Assembly (NCBI RefSeq): GCF_014856545.2
Contig: NZ_CP109811.1
Span: 2,226,001-2,290,000 of the forward strand
DNA length: 64,000 bases
Direction of reading: 5' to 3'
From: Mesobacillus jeotgali
GTDB taxonomy: Bacteria > Bacillota > Bacilli > Bacillales > Cytobacillaceae
Part shown: positions 55,081 to 63,704 of the stretch, piece after piece
Numbering within the stretch: the stretch's first letter is position 1
How the letters are laid out: each line of letters opens with the position of its first letter
The notes under the pieces: model-generated
What the model saw: the letters and a program-made list of their open reading frames with translations, nothing else
Told to the model about the DNA's origin: nothing
Database searches by the model: none
Translations under genes and position numbers: made by a program

Positions 55081-55569
55081 ATGTCATTCCCTACGCATAT
55101 CGTATCCGCGGGCGGGTTTGTTGAGGATTCTGAAGGAAATATCCTTATCGTAAAAACTCGTGACGGTGGGTGGGTGTACCCAGGAGGACAAGTGGAAGCT
55201 GGTGAAAATCTGATGGATGCATTGATTCGTGAAATCAAAGAAGAAAGCGGCATTAATGTCGAGGTGAGCTATTTAGTAGGAGTGTATTCAAATACAGGAA
55301 CTTTCAAATGGTATGATGGGGTGACGGATGTTCCTACCCAAGTGATATTTGATTTCGTATGTAAACCTGTTGGTGGTGAGTTATCTGTTTCTGAAGAAAC
55401 AACGGATAGCCGCTGGGTAGCGAAGGACCGCGTTCTCGACTTTATCGCGCATCCAGCTATTAAAACTCGGTATCAAGCCTATTTGGATTTTAATGGGGAA
55501 GTAAATTACATGGAGTATGTGAACGTTCCCAGCTTTACCATTAAACACAAGACTGGGATAACGAGGTAA
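55081..55569 (+). CDS. Nudix hydrolase
   Basis: The 162-residue protein has the Nudix box in GGQVEAGENLMDALIREIKE plus ESGI (near residues 38-62), with the G-x5-E and REU-x-EE-x-GU pattern. The first half (VSAGGFVEDSEGNILIVKTR) and HP-type end (AHPAIKTRY) are typical of small Nudix enzymes of the Bacillus group. It likely cleaves a nucleotide or housecleaning substrate. AAGGAGG precedes the ATG. Confidence 0.85.
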   Translation: MSFPTHIVSAGGFVEDSEGNILIVKTRDGGWVYPGGQVEAGENLMDALIREIKEESGINVEVSYLVGVYSNTGTFKWYDGVTDVPTQVIFDFVCKPVGGELSVSEETTDSRWVAKDRVLDFIAHPAIKTRYQAYLDFNGEVNYMEYVNVPSFTIKHKTGITR

Positions 55570-55687
55570 AGGGTTTCTCTATTAATATTGAAGTATCTTC
55601 ATTCAAGGAAATTATCGGATGTTTTTAGCAGTAGGCGAGGAATAAGCAGGATGATAATATTCGTAAAAGACTGGAGGATGCTGATCT

Positions 55688-56311
55688 TTGATAAAAAACT
55701 ATTCGATTTACAGTTTTATCTTCATTTTCGTATTAGTATTGAGTTCTGGTTGCTCTCATTCAAATGACAAAACCGCTACTATCTCTGTGAATTCAGATTC
55801 TAAGTATGTGAAAACTTTTGAAGAGTTAAATTTAGGAATTCTATTTGATTTTGACTTCACCTTGCCTAATGCTGATGAAAACTGGGTGAATCTTTGGGTA
55901 GAACGATACAATAATGGAGAAAAGGATATAAAACCACTAACGCAATTATCCTATGGTAACAGTCCAAATAAAGTTGAAAAAGGGTCGATGGGTTTTGGCA
56001 TGATCAATCCAAACACTGATGCCCCATTAGTATTTCTTTATGGTCCTGACGTAAGAACTCAACCCCAGATCATTGAAAAAGAATCCAATACTAATCGTCT
56101 CAGTACTTGGGACTATGCTATCGGTGAGGAAGAAGTAGAGTTGGAAATGGGTGAAACAAAAATCCTTGCAGTATATAGGGAAACGGAAAGTGATTCACTT
56201 CTTACGGTTGATTTACAGGATGAGGAAACTGTTAAAGAAATCATTGAACAAGATGATACGGTGCTAGTGTTGAAGGTAAAGATTGATGAAAAAAATGTTA
56301 ATAAGAACTAG
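55688..56311 (+). CDS. Lipoprotein of unknown function
   Basis: The 207-residue protein has a lipoprotein signal peptide ending VLSSGCSHS (lipobox, cysteine near residue 22). The exported part is acidic, beta-rich and of no family I recognise (LGILFDFDFTLPNADENWVN and LETE-type stretches). It should be anchored to the outer face of the membrane. TTG 55688 follows GGAGGATG. It stands alone. Confidence 0.65.
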   Translation: MIKNYSIYSFIFIFVLVLSSGCSHSNDKTATISVNSDSKYVKTFEELNLGILFDFDFTLPNADENWVNLWVERYNNGEKDIKPLTQLSYGNSPNKVEKGSMGFGMINPNTDAPLVFLYGPDVRTQPQIIEKESNTNRLSTWDYAIGEEEVELEMGETKILAVYRETESDSLLTVDLQDEETVKEIIEQDDTVLVLKVKIDEKNVNKN

Positions 56312-56344
56312 GGATTGCACTTATTAAACTATGAAGAAATATCT

Positions 56345-56380
56345 GTGCCTTAATCCACGAGGGATCGAGGCATCTTTTTG
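56345..56380 (+). terminator. Terminator
   Basis: TGCCTTAATCC pairs with GGGATCGAGGCA with one mismatch, and T5 follows. Confidence 0.6.
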
Positions 56381-56442
56381 TTGATTTTCTTACATATAAA
56401 CAAAGTTAAATTATTAGCAAGTGTTTAAAAGGGGATTCAGTA

Positions 56443-57288
56443 ATGGTATTACCAGAGGTTGTCGAAAAAGTCTTAAAAGATTATATTAACCTATTAAATG
56501 AACATCTGCCTGGCACCATCGAAGGGTTATATATACATGGATCCATCGCATTGGATGCCTACGTTGATGATTCTAGTGACATTGACTTTATCACTTTGAC
56601 AAATCGCCGGTTAACAGAGGCAGATTCGAAAGCTTTATCATATATTCATAAACAAATTGAGAATAAATATAAGAAGCCGGAAATGGACGGAGTATATGCT
56701 CTTCATGAGGACATAGGGAAGATATTTAATAACAGTGAGGAAAACATTGATTATCTCTACTATAACAATGGTGAGCTGGCATTCGGCGACTACTTTAACT
56801 TTAACCCTATAACCTGGTGGGTTTTAAAAGGTAAAGGAATGAAGGTATTTGGATCAGAGATCGAGGACTTTAGTATAGATACTCAGCCGCAGGCGTTAAC
56901 TTCTTATGTAGTTGGAAATATGAATTCTTACTGGTCCAACAGGATTCAAATGGCAGAAGCATCAATTGATCAGTTGGTTAAGCTGCCAACCAGCGAGATT
57001 GATTTTGAAATAGAATGGACCGTTCTCGGCTTACTGCGTCAATTTTATACAATCAAGGAAAGAGATATAGTTTCCAAGCTGGGCGCTGGAGAATACGGAC
57101 TAAAACAGCTTCCAGTGGAATGGCACAACATTATTAAAGAAGCAATGAATATACGTAATGGTGAAAAACAAAAGATTTTTAACTCTGAGAGGTATCGATT
57201 GAATAGCACTTTAGCATTCTCTAAATTTCTCATTAATCATTGTAATTATATAGTTGACAACAATATACCTTTGCGGGAAGGAAGGTAA
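56443..57288 (+). CDS. Aminoglycoside nucleotidyltransferase-like protein (DUF4111-type)
   Basis: This 281-residue protein shows IHGSIALDAYVDDSSDIDFI near residue 28, the G-S and D-x-D elements of nucleotidyltransferases, and a C-terminal helical domain with EWTVLGLLRQFYTIKERD, typical of AadA/ANT(9)-like enzymes and DUF4111. Such enzymes adenylylate aminoglycosides. In environmental Bacillaceae the natural substrate is unproven. AAAGGGG precedes the ATG. Confidence 0.8.
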   Translation: MVLPEVVEKVLKDYINLLNEHLPGTIEGLYIHGSIALDAYVDDSSDIDFITLTNRRLTEADSKALSYIHKQIENKYKKPEMDGVYALHEDIGKIFNNSEENIDYLYYNNGELAFGDYFNFNPITWWVLKGKGMKVFGSEIEDFSIDTQPQALTSYVVGNMNSYWSNRIQMAEASIDQLVKLPTSEIDFEIEWTVLGLLRQFYTIKERDIVSKLGAGEYGLKQLPVEWHNIIKEAMNIRNGEKQKIFNSERYRLNSTLAFSKFLINHCNYIVDNNIPLREGR

Positions 57289-57313
57289 AGACGTTACAAA
57301 GAAAATTGGCTCT

Positions 57314-57348
57314 AAAAAATCAGTCCTAATGCTAGGACTGATTTTTTT
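57314..57348 (+). terminator. Strong terminator
   Basis: ATCAGTCCTA pairs with TAGGACTGAT around ATGC, with A-run before and T7 after. It may serve both strands. Confidence 0.8.
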
Positions 57349-57394
57349 AGAAAGAACTTGGTGAAATTTAAATGAGCCGAATTAAAAGCCTTAC

Positions 57395-57799
57395 TTAAAT
57401 CCCTGACTGCTTCTCATAATTCCTAAAAATCATTCCATTTGCTTTTATCATGCCGAGCTTTTCGTAATAGGGGACCAGGTCATCGTCACAACACAAGTCA
57501 ATCATATAAATATCAGCAAGTTCGGTCATCATTCGATGGACTAGTTCCTTGCCGATTCCTCTATTTTTGTACTCAGGCAGCACTTCAAGGAAGGGAATAT
57601 AGGCTGATAATACACCATCACTGACGGCTGTGATGAACCCAACAACTTGATCAGCATCTTTATCTAACGCTAAGACCACTTTGCTGCTGTTCTTTAATAA
57701 TTTTAAATGAGTCTCTCGACTTGGCGGTGTTGGCCAACCGACAAAAAAGCCTTCCAGCATGTCAGGCGTAATTCCCTCAAGTGAATTTCTATATAACAT
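57395..57799 (-). CDS. GNAT acetyltransferase
   Basis: This 134-residue protein on the minus strand has LEVLPEYKNRGIGKELVHRM (acetyl-CoA loop R-G-I-G) and PYYEKLGMIKANGMIFRNY at the C-terminus, the GNAT core. The N-terminal part MLYRNSLEGITPDMLEGFFV is of the Bacillus GNAT style. ATG 57799 follows GGGAG on the minus strand. The acceptor is unknown. Confidence 0.8.
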   Translation of the reverse strand: MLYRNSLEGITPDMLEGFFVGWPTPPSRETHLKLLKNSSKVVLALDKDADQVVGFITAVSDGVLSAYIPFLEVLPEYKNRGIGKELVHRMMTELADIYMIDLCCDDDLVPYYEKLGMIKANGMIFRNYEKQSGI

Positions 57800-58135
57800 T
57801 TTTATCAACTCCCAGTTATTTTTTAGGTAGTTAATATGAATCAATAGTAAAGTAACAAATCCATGATCCTCCAGACATTGTTCTTTTTCCTATTATTCTA
57901 TTTGGACCGGGGAAATCCTTCAAAAGCATAAATTATTTCTCGGGAAAGCGCAGGATTTGACTTTATTTTCAGACTTTGTCGCAATTTTGGGTATTATGGC
58001 AATTTGCGTTATATGTGAAAGCTAAATAAGAAATATGTCGTAAGTGTATTAATGTTATGGCTGGACATTTAGCCCTACTTCTGTTTAAGTTTTCAGTATA
58101 GATAGAAATTTCTAAAAAGAATAGGGGTTTGGGAA
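57800..58135. other. 336-bp region between divergent genes
   Basis: This is AT-rich sequence between the GNAT start on the minus strand and the S9 peptidase start on the plus strand. No gene is seen. It should contain the two divergent promoters. Confidence 0.5.
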
Positions 58136-59941
58136 ATGATTACATTTAAGAAGCCAGATGTTGAGAATTTTTATCGCACCTTTAATATTCAGTCTTTTAC
58201 AGTGAGTCCTGACGAGAAGCAATTGGTCTACAGCACGAATTTAACAGGGAAATATAATTTATGGGCGATGGATTTGCCGAATCAATATCCATATCCGCTT
58301 ACATTCATTGACCAGACATGCCAGGCATTGAGCTATTCGCATGATGGAAGCTTTATGGTGGTTGGTTTTGATAATGACGGTGATGAAAATGGCCAGTTAT
58401 ACGCACTCCCTCCTGCGGGTGGAGAGATGGTGCCGCTTCGCACGGCTGAAGGGCATCGCCACATATATCCGTTCTTATCAAAGGACGATCAACGACTTTA
58501 CTACACTTCTACCAAGGGCAACGAAACCTATCTGAATATTTATCGTTATGATATGAAATCAGGTGATGAAAGCATTGTTGTTGAGGGAGAGGGCGCTGCT
58601 TGCTTTTTAGTGGCTGTTGACGAAGAAGAGAATAATTTTGCCTACCTCAAACAATATGCCAATACATACGCTCCTGGATTTATTTTTCAAGATGGAAAGT
58701 CGTACTCACTGACTCCTGAAACAGATGAGCAATTCACAGTCGGTGAGGGAGTGTTTGTAGGTGACGAGTACTACTTTGTCACTACATATGGTGAAGATTT
58801 CGATTATCTGGCAAAGTTCAACCTCAACACACATGAGTTTACCAAAGTTCTTTCGATTGAAAAAGAAGAGTTCGGGCCTATCCGATATGATAAGTGCACA
58901 AACAGCCTTTATTTTGTTACATCTAAAGGGGTCAATGATTATTTGTATCAATACGATTTAGCTGAAGGAACATATACAAACAGTCAATTGCCTGCTTCGA
59001 TCATCCAGGGTGGATCAGTCGCTAAGAGTGGTAATGTATATATTCTGGCCGGATCAGCGACGAAGCCTAATAACATTTACATGAAGGAAGCGGGCAGTGA
59101 TGAGTGGAAGCAGCTGACGAACCTGTCTATTCCTGGAGTCAAGGAAGAGGAGCTTGTAGATCCTGAAGTTCTGACCTACCCATCATATGATGGCATGATG
59201 ATGGAAGCTTTATTTTTCAAGGCGAAGGAAGAAGTGAGCAATGGCCATGTCATCCTTTGGCCGCATGGTGGCCCGCAGGCTGCAGAACGGAAATTCTTCC
59301 GTGCGATGTTCCAATTCCTCGTGAACAGAGGCTATAGCATATTCGCTCCAAATTTCAGAGGATCAACGGGTTATGGTCTAGCTTTCACCAAGATGGTCGA
59401 GGGCAACTGGGGTGAAGGACCACGCCTTGATAACATTGCTGGCCTTGAGTACCTTTATGAAAATGGTCTGGCTGATAGGGATAAGACATTATTAATGGGC
59501 GGAAGCTTTGGCGGATATATGGCATTGCTATTACACGGCCGCCATCCGGAATATTTCAAGGCCGTCGTCGATATTTTCGGACCGTCTAATCTTTTCTCAT
59601 TTATTGAATCCGTCCCTGAGCACTGGAAACCAATCATGAATCAGTGGGTTGGCGATCCGGTCAAGGACTTCGATAAGCTGACAGAGTATTCGCCGATCAC
59701 TTATCTGGACACGATGACCAAACCGATGCTGATCATCCAGGGAGCAAACGACCCTCGAGTCGTCAAGCAGGAATCAGACCAGATCGTCAAAGCCTTGCAA
59801 GAAAAAGGCCGCGATGTGAAATACCTTGTACTTGAAGACGAGGGACATGGGTTCTCGAAAAAGGAAAACGAGATTCTTGTAAATCGTACGATTCTTGAGT
59901 TTTTTGATCAGTTTGTTGAAGCGAAGGTTTTAGCAGAGTAA
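58136..59941 (+). CDS. S9 family prolyl-oligopeptidase-like peptidase
   Basis: This 601-residue enzyme has an N-terminal beta-propeller (about residues 20-330, with repeated YSHDGSF-type blades) and a C-terminal alpha/beta hydrolase domain. The nucleophile is in MGGSFGGYMAL (near residue 457), aspartate in GANDPRVV and histidine in EDEGHGFSKKEN. It cleaves short peptides, probably in the cytoplasm, since no signal peptide is seen. In contrast to the broken S9 gene at 9564, this frame and triad are complete. Confidence 0.9.
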   Translation: MITFKKPDVENFYRTFNIQSFTVSPDEKQLVYSTNLTGKYNLWAMDLPNQYPYPLTFIDQTCQALSYSHDGSFMVVGFDNDGDENGQLYALPPAGGEMVPLRTAEGHRHIYPFLSKDDQRLYYTSTKGNETYLNIYRYDMKSGDESIVVEGEGAACFLVAVDEEENNFAYLKQYANTYAPGFIFQDGKSYSLTPETDEQFTVGEGVFVGDEYYFVTTYGEDFDYLAKFNLNTHEFTKVLSIEKEEFGPIRYDKCTNSLYFVTSKGVNDYLYQYDLAEGTYTNSQLPASIIQGGSVAKSGNVYILAGSATKPNNIYMKEAGSDEWKQLTNLSIPGVKEEELVDPEVLTYPSYDGMMMEALFFKAKEEVSNGHVILWPHGGPQAAERKFFRAMFQFLVNRGYSIFAPNFRGSTGYGLAFTKMVEGNWGEGPRLDNIAGLEYLYENGLADRDKTLLMGGSFGGYMALLLHGRHPEYFKAVVDIFGPSNLFSFIESVPEHWKPIMNQWVGDPVKDFDKLTEYSPITYLDTMTKPMLIIQGANDPRVVKQESDQIVKALQEKGRDVKYLVLEDEGHGFSKKENEILVNRTILEFFDQFVEAKVLAE

Positions 59942-59951
59942 ATACTTTATG

Positions 59952-59998
59952 CAAACTCCCCAGCTGCAGGAGGCATCCCTGTGGTGGGGAGTTTTTAT
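59952..59998 (+). terminator. Terminator after S9 peptidase
   Basis: AAACTCCCCA pairs with TGGGGAGTTT, and T-rich sequence follows. Confidence 0.75.
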
Positions 59999-60167
59999 TT
60001 TTCATAGAGCAGCAGAGTGAGAGGGCATATTCCATCAGATAAGGTGCATTAGCATATTGTGAAAAAACGTGATTTTTTCCGTGGCAAAAGGAGGAAATGG
60101 ATTTTAAGAGTAAACCAGTTGAAATAGGGAAAATACATTCTGTTATCAGTAAAAGGAGGTATTTTCA

Positions 60168-60851
60168 ATGGCAAAAGTATTAGCGGTATTATCAAGTGGA
60201 CATAAGGACGAAAAAAACAATTATGAAACTGGCTGGTGGGGAGAGGAATTATTTGCTCCGATGCAGCTTCTTGAAGAGGCGGGCCATCAGGTTGACCTGG
60301 CATCACCGCTGGGAGGCAAGCCGGTTATCGATAAAATGAGTATCAGTGAAGAATATGATCCGAAAGGTAAATATAAGAAGCTTTATGAGTCCGGAAAAGC
60401 GGATGATACGATGAAGCTTTCAGATGTGCAGGCGGACGATTACGATGTCGTGCTTGTGGTAGGCGGTCATGGTGCGATGTACGACCTTGCTAAAGATGAG
60501 GATCTGCATAAGATTATGAATAGTATTCACGACGGAGGAGGCATTGTCGCTGCTGAATGCCACGGCCCTGCACCGCTTGTGTTTGCAAAGCGTCCAAATG
60601 GCGATAGTTTTATTGCTGGTAAAAAAGTGACCGGTTATCCAGATGAGATGGAGCCTGAAGGTCTGTTGGATATCCTGCCGTTCAGTCTTGAACAGGAAAT
60701 GCGGAAAATCAGCCATTATGATCAAGGGGACCTAGAAAAAACAGGACATGCTGTCTGGGCGGACGAGCAGCTCGTTACGAGCCGGGATCCATTTTCTTCT
60801 GAGTTAATGGGAGAAGAGCTGGTTAAGGCACTGGAGAAGAAGGGGAAATAA
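60168..60851 (+). CDS. DJ-1/PfpI family protein (Hsp31/GATase1-like)
   Basis: The 227-residue protein has the GATase1-like fold with the nucleophile elbow AAECHGPAPLVFA (cysteine near residue 128), KVLAVLSSGHKDEKNN at the start and WADEQLVTSRDPFS late. It resembles the Hsp31/type 1 glutamine amidotransferase-like group that acts as chaperone or glyoxalase III. AAAGGAGG precedes the ATG. It is likely a stress-protection protein. Confidence 0.85.
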   Translation: MAKVLAVLSSGHKDEKNNYETGWWGEELFAPMQLLEEAGHQVDLASPLGGKPVIDKMSISEEYDPKGKYKKLYESGKADDTMKLSDVQADDYDVVLVVGGHGAMYDLAKDEDLHKIMNSIHDGGGIVAAECHGPAPLVFAKRPNGDSFIAGKKVTGYPDEMEPEGLLDILPFSLEQEMRKISHYDQGDLEKTGHAVWADEQLVTSRDPFSSELMGEELVKALEKKGK

Positions 60852-60914
60852 ATTTCGCCCTTCAGGAGAAAATAACCCAAGTTGGAAAATATGCTAAGGA
60901 GAGTTGATTTTGTG

Positions 60915-61673
60915 ATGTCAAATAGCAATAAAGTAGCAATTATCACTGGTGGTGGAAGTGGATTAGGTCAATCGACGGCACTTCGACTAGCGGAAGAAAA
61001 AGTGAATATCGCAGTGGTTGATATCAGTGAAAAAGGCGGTAATGAAACAGTAGAGATGGTAAAAAAGCTAGGTGTCGAGGCTATTTTTATCAAAGCTGAT
61101 GTCTCAAAGCAAGAAGATGTTAAAAACTATGTGAATCAAACGGTTGAACAATTCGGCAAAATTGATTACTTTTTTAACAATGCGGGGATTTCAGGCAGCG
61201 GCTCGTATTTCCTGGATTCATCCATTGAAGAAATCGAACAGATTGTAGGGATTAATCTTTTAGGAGCACTTTATGGTGTCCGATATGTAGCTGAGGTTAT
61301 GCTGAAGAATGGTGGAGGTTCGATTGTGAACACCGCTTCAAGTGCAGGCGTAATTGGTCAGGATTCCGTTGTGACCTATTCTGCTACAAAGCACGGGATT
61401 GTAGGATTTACGAAGAGCATGGTAGCGGAGTATGGAAAAGATGGTTTGCGGGTGAATGCGATTGCCCCGGGACCAACTGAGACTCCGATGGTCAAAAGCT
61501 TTTATGAAGCAAATCCAGCTATGAAGGAAAACGCAACGAAAGGGATTCCTCAGAGACGCCTGGGTAAGCCGGAGGAAGTGGCTGAGCTAGTTACATTCCT
61601 GCTAACATCTAAAGCGGAGTATATTAATGGAGAAGTCATCCGTATTGATGGCGGGTTTACCAATACGAAATGA
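60915..61673 (+). CDS. SDR family oxidoreductase
   Basis: The 252-residue protein shows TGGGSGLGQSTALRLAEE (NAD(P)-binding G-x3-G-x-G), FNNAGISG, NTASSAG and the catalytic YSATKHG, with PGPTETPM near the end. It is a classical short-chain dehydrogenase, similar to glucose 1-dehydrogenase and acetoin/cyclohexanol-type enzymes. AAGGAG is at 60896. The start may be GTG 60912 or ATG 60915. The substrate is unknown. It is close downstream of the DJ-1/PfpI gene. Confidence 0.9.
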   Translation: MSNSNKVAIITGGGSGLGQSTALRLAEEKVNIAVVDISEKGGNETVEMVKKLGVEAIFIKADVSKQEDVKNYVNQTVEQFGKIDYFFNNAGISGSGSYFLDSSIEEIEQIVGINLLGALYGVRYVAEVMLKNGGGSIVNTASSAGVIGQDSVVTYSATKHGIVGFTKSMVAEYGKDGLRVNAIAPGPTETPMVKSFYEANPAMKENATKGIPQRRLGKPEEVAELVTFLLTSKAEYINGEVIRIDGGFTNTK

Positions 61674-61685
61674 TCGTTAGTTTGA

Positions 61686-61715
61686 AGCCGGGGTGAGGAA
61701 TATCATACCCCGGCT
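61686..61715 (+). terminator. Probable terminator or hairpin
   Basis: AGCCGGGGT pairs with ACCCCGGCT, but only a weak T-run follows. Confidence 0.45.
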
Positions 61716-61753
61716 ATTTATAAAGGGTAATCCCCTTTGATTGGGGATCAGTT

Positions 61754-62194
61754 TTACCATCTATAAGCATTTTCACAAGTATTAGCAATTGGTTCATAGT
61801 AACAATGTTGTTTATATTGTCCGGCGAATGGCTGATTGTACCATGTGGGCGGACAAGGAGCATACGGATTAAAATACCAAAGTGCATACTTGGAAGGTTG
61901 TTGTCTCCAATAATCCAATGTTTGCTTAGCTAATCTCTTTTCTGTACTTCTAGCTCTGTTATAAAAAACATTCCCCTTTTGAACGGCTTCGAATGAATAG
62001 TTTCCTCCTTGAATTTGAAAAATTACGTCTCGTACAGACCTTAAATCTTTAAAATCAAGACAATTCGCTTTTAATCGATTAACAACTACATTCCCAACCA
62101 TAAGCATTCCCAGCGGTCCTTCACCTTCAGCTTCCGCCCTCATCATCCTGGCAATCAATGCAACGTCACTGTCGACATATTTTACCCTTGGCAT
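61754..62194 (-). CDS. cwlJ: Cell wall hydrolase CwlJ-like (spore cortex lytic)
   Basis: This 146-residue enzyme of the SleB/CwlJ hydrolase domain shows LIARMMRAEAEGEGPLGMLM then VGNVVVNRL (catalytic glutamate region), DVIFQIQGGNYSFEA and ALWYFNPYAPCPPTWYNQPF, a near-complete CwlJ pattern. In Bacillus it degrades spore cortex in germination. It lacks the signal peptide and peptidoglycan-binding repeat of SleB, as CwlJ does. ATG 62194 on the minus strand follows GAGGTGAT. Its presence supports an endospore former. Confidence 0.8.
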   Translation of the reverse strand: MPRVKYVDSDVALIARMMRAEAEGEGPLGMLMVGNVVVNRLKANCLDFKDLRSVRDVIFQIQGGNYSFEAVQKGNVFYNRARSTEKRLAKQTLDYWRQQPSKYALWYFNPYAPCPPTWYNQPFAGQYKQHCYYEPIANTCENAYRW

Positions 62195-62402
62195 TTTTAT
62201 CACCTCAATAAAGATTGTATTAAAAACAGCTTGTCATAATGTTAAGAGGTTCAGAATATTGGGTGATAAACAACAGTGAAATCCTTTTAAGCGGGAGGGG
62301 AGAAATTCTGCACTATCCGGTGAGAATTTAGCCCACAATTCCCAAAACATTAGTGGGGCCAACCGTATAGGAGAAGGATAGCGAATTTGGAATCCAAGTA
62401 AA

Positions 62403-62838
62403 GCCAACATGTGCCCGTGAAAGAGGAAAATCAGGAATCACGGTCACAATAAGAGCGAACTTGTGACCGTGAAACGTAAAAAACTCAAATGACGGTCACA
62501 AGAAGAGCCAACTTGTACCCGTGAAAGGTGAAAAACACAAATGACGGTCACAAGAAGAGCCAACTTGTGCCCGTGAAAGGTGAAAAACACAAATCACGGT
62601 CACAAGAAGAGCCAACTAGTGCCCGTGAAGAGAAAAACATGAATGACGGTCACAAGAAGACCGTACTTGTGACCCGTGAAAGAGGAAAAATACAAATCAC
62701 GGTCACAAGAAGAGCCAACTAGTGCCCGTGAAAGTTGAAAAACACAAATCACGGTCACAAGAAGAGCGAACTTGTGCCCGTGAAAGAGAAAAAACATGAA
62801 TGACGGTCACAAGACGGCCCAACATGTGATCATAAAAG
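62403..62838. repeat. Tandem 52-bp units with CACGGTCACAAG hairpins
   Basis: CGGTCAC marks occur at 62441, 62493, 62545, 62597, 62647, 62700, 62752 and 62804, so the spacing is mostly 52 bp. Each unit has CACGGTCACAAG, a loop AAGAGC(C/G)AA, and CTTGTG(A/C)CCGTG, forming a stem of 11-12 bp, then about 19 bp of A-rich spacer. Some units show single changes. No gene covers it. It is not a CRISPR because the spacers are also near-copies. Confidence 0.9.
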
Positions 62839-62891
62839 AGGAGAATTACATATTTGGGTCAAATCTTATACAATCAGGGACGAAGTGTAAA

Positions 62892-63617
62892 TCATTCAAT
62901 CCCTTCATCCTTAAAAAGCGCCGGGTTGGCGGAGATATTCAAGCTTTGAGTCGAGGCCCAAAGGTTCCCAAGGAATCTTGGCATCATCTGCTGGGACGGG
63001 AGTGAACCATATCTGGAGAAATAGACAAAGAGTTTCAAATAATTACGCGCATTTCCAGGCAGGTGAATTTCTTTTGCATAATACTCGTTTTCTGTCACAG
63101 TTGCAAAGGAGCGGGTCTCGAATCCTGAGACAAAGCGAGTTTTCTCACCCTTGTACTCATTTTCGATAAAATGGATTTTCTTGATAATGGTTGGATCATC
63201 GTTGCCGTCATAATTAGCAATCCTCGCCTGATTAAAAGCGGAAACAGAATCCAGCTGATGGACGAATGAAAGTACATGGCCGTATGCTTTATCATGACCT
63301 TCATATAATGGCTTAATATCCACCATCATCATTAAATCGATCAGCTTTAATTCCTCATCTTTTAAATATGGAGGACGAAAAATCTGCCTCGAAAGCTTCA
63401 ATTCATCTAACGAGCCACATTCGAGCGAAGTAAAGAAGTACCACTGGCCCTTATCATCAAGACTAATACCATAGGATAGACCATTCTTTTCCAATATGTA
63501 ATCCTTAAATCGATCCTCTCTGTCAAAAGTAAAGTCACGTTCCGTTTCCTTTCCTGGAATGAAGCCAAAAGGAGGTTCGATTGGAACGGCAACCTCTGAG
63601 AAAAATTTATCCTTCAT
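62892..63617 (-). CDS. Hypothetical protein (241 aa)
   Basis: ATG 63617 after AAAGGTG opens a soluble, mixed alpha/beta protein (MKDKFFSEVAVPIEPPFGFI; KPLYEGHDKAYGHVLSFVHQ) with no signal peptide or membrane segment. I do not recognise a family. It lies divergent to the DUF4362-like lipoprotein and just beside the second 52-bp array, whose last units are about 55 bp beyond its stop. Confidence 0.55.
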   Translation of the reverse strand: MKDKFFSEVAVPIEPPFGFIPGKETERDFTFDREDRFKDYILEKNGLSYGISLDDKGQWYFFTSLECGSLDELKLSRQIFRPPYLKDEELKLIDLMMMVDIKPLYEGHDKAYGHVLSFVHQLDSVSAFNQARIANYDGNDDPTIIKKIHFIENEYKGEKTRFVSGFETRSFATVTENEYYAKEIHLPGNARNYLKLFVYFSRYGSLPSQQMMPRFLGNLWASTQSLNISANPALFKDEGIE

Positions 63618-63704
63618 AGAAAAACACACCTTTATTAAAAATTAAGATACATACAGATTACCCATTATTATTTAAATGAACACTTGGAAAGTGGGGATAG
63701 GTTA

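Noticed and set aside
62403..62838. CRISPR array or coding repeat protein (frame 62528-62722)
   Set aside because: Spacer parts are near-copies of each other, and the frame has no ribosome site. The 52-bp period is not a multiple of three, so the frame cannot be maintained over units.
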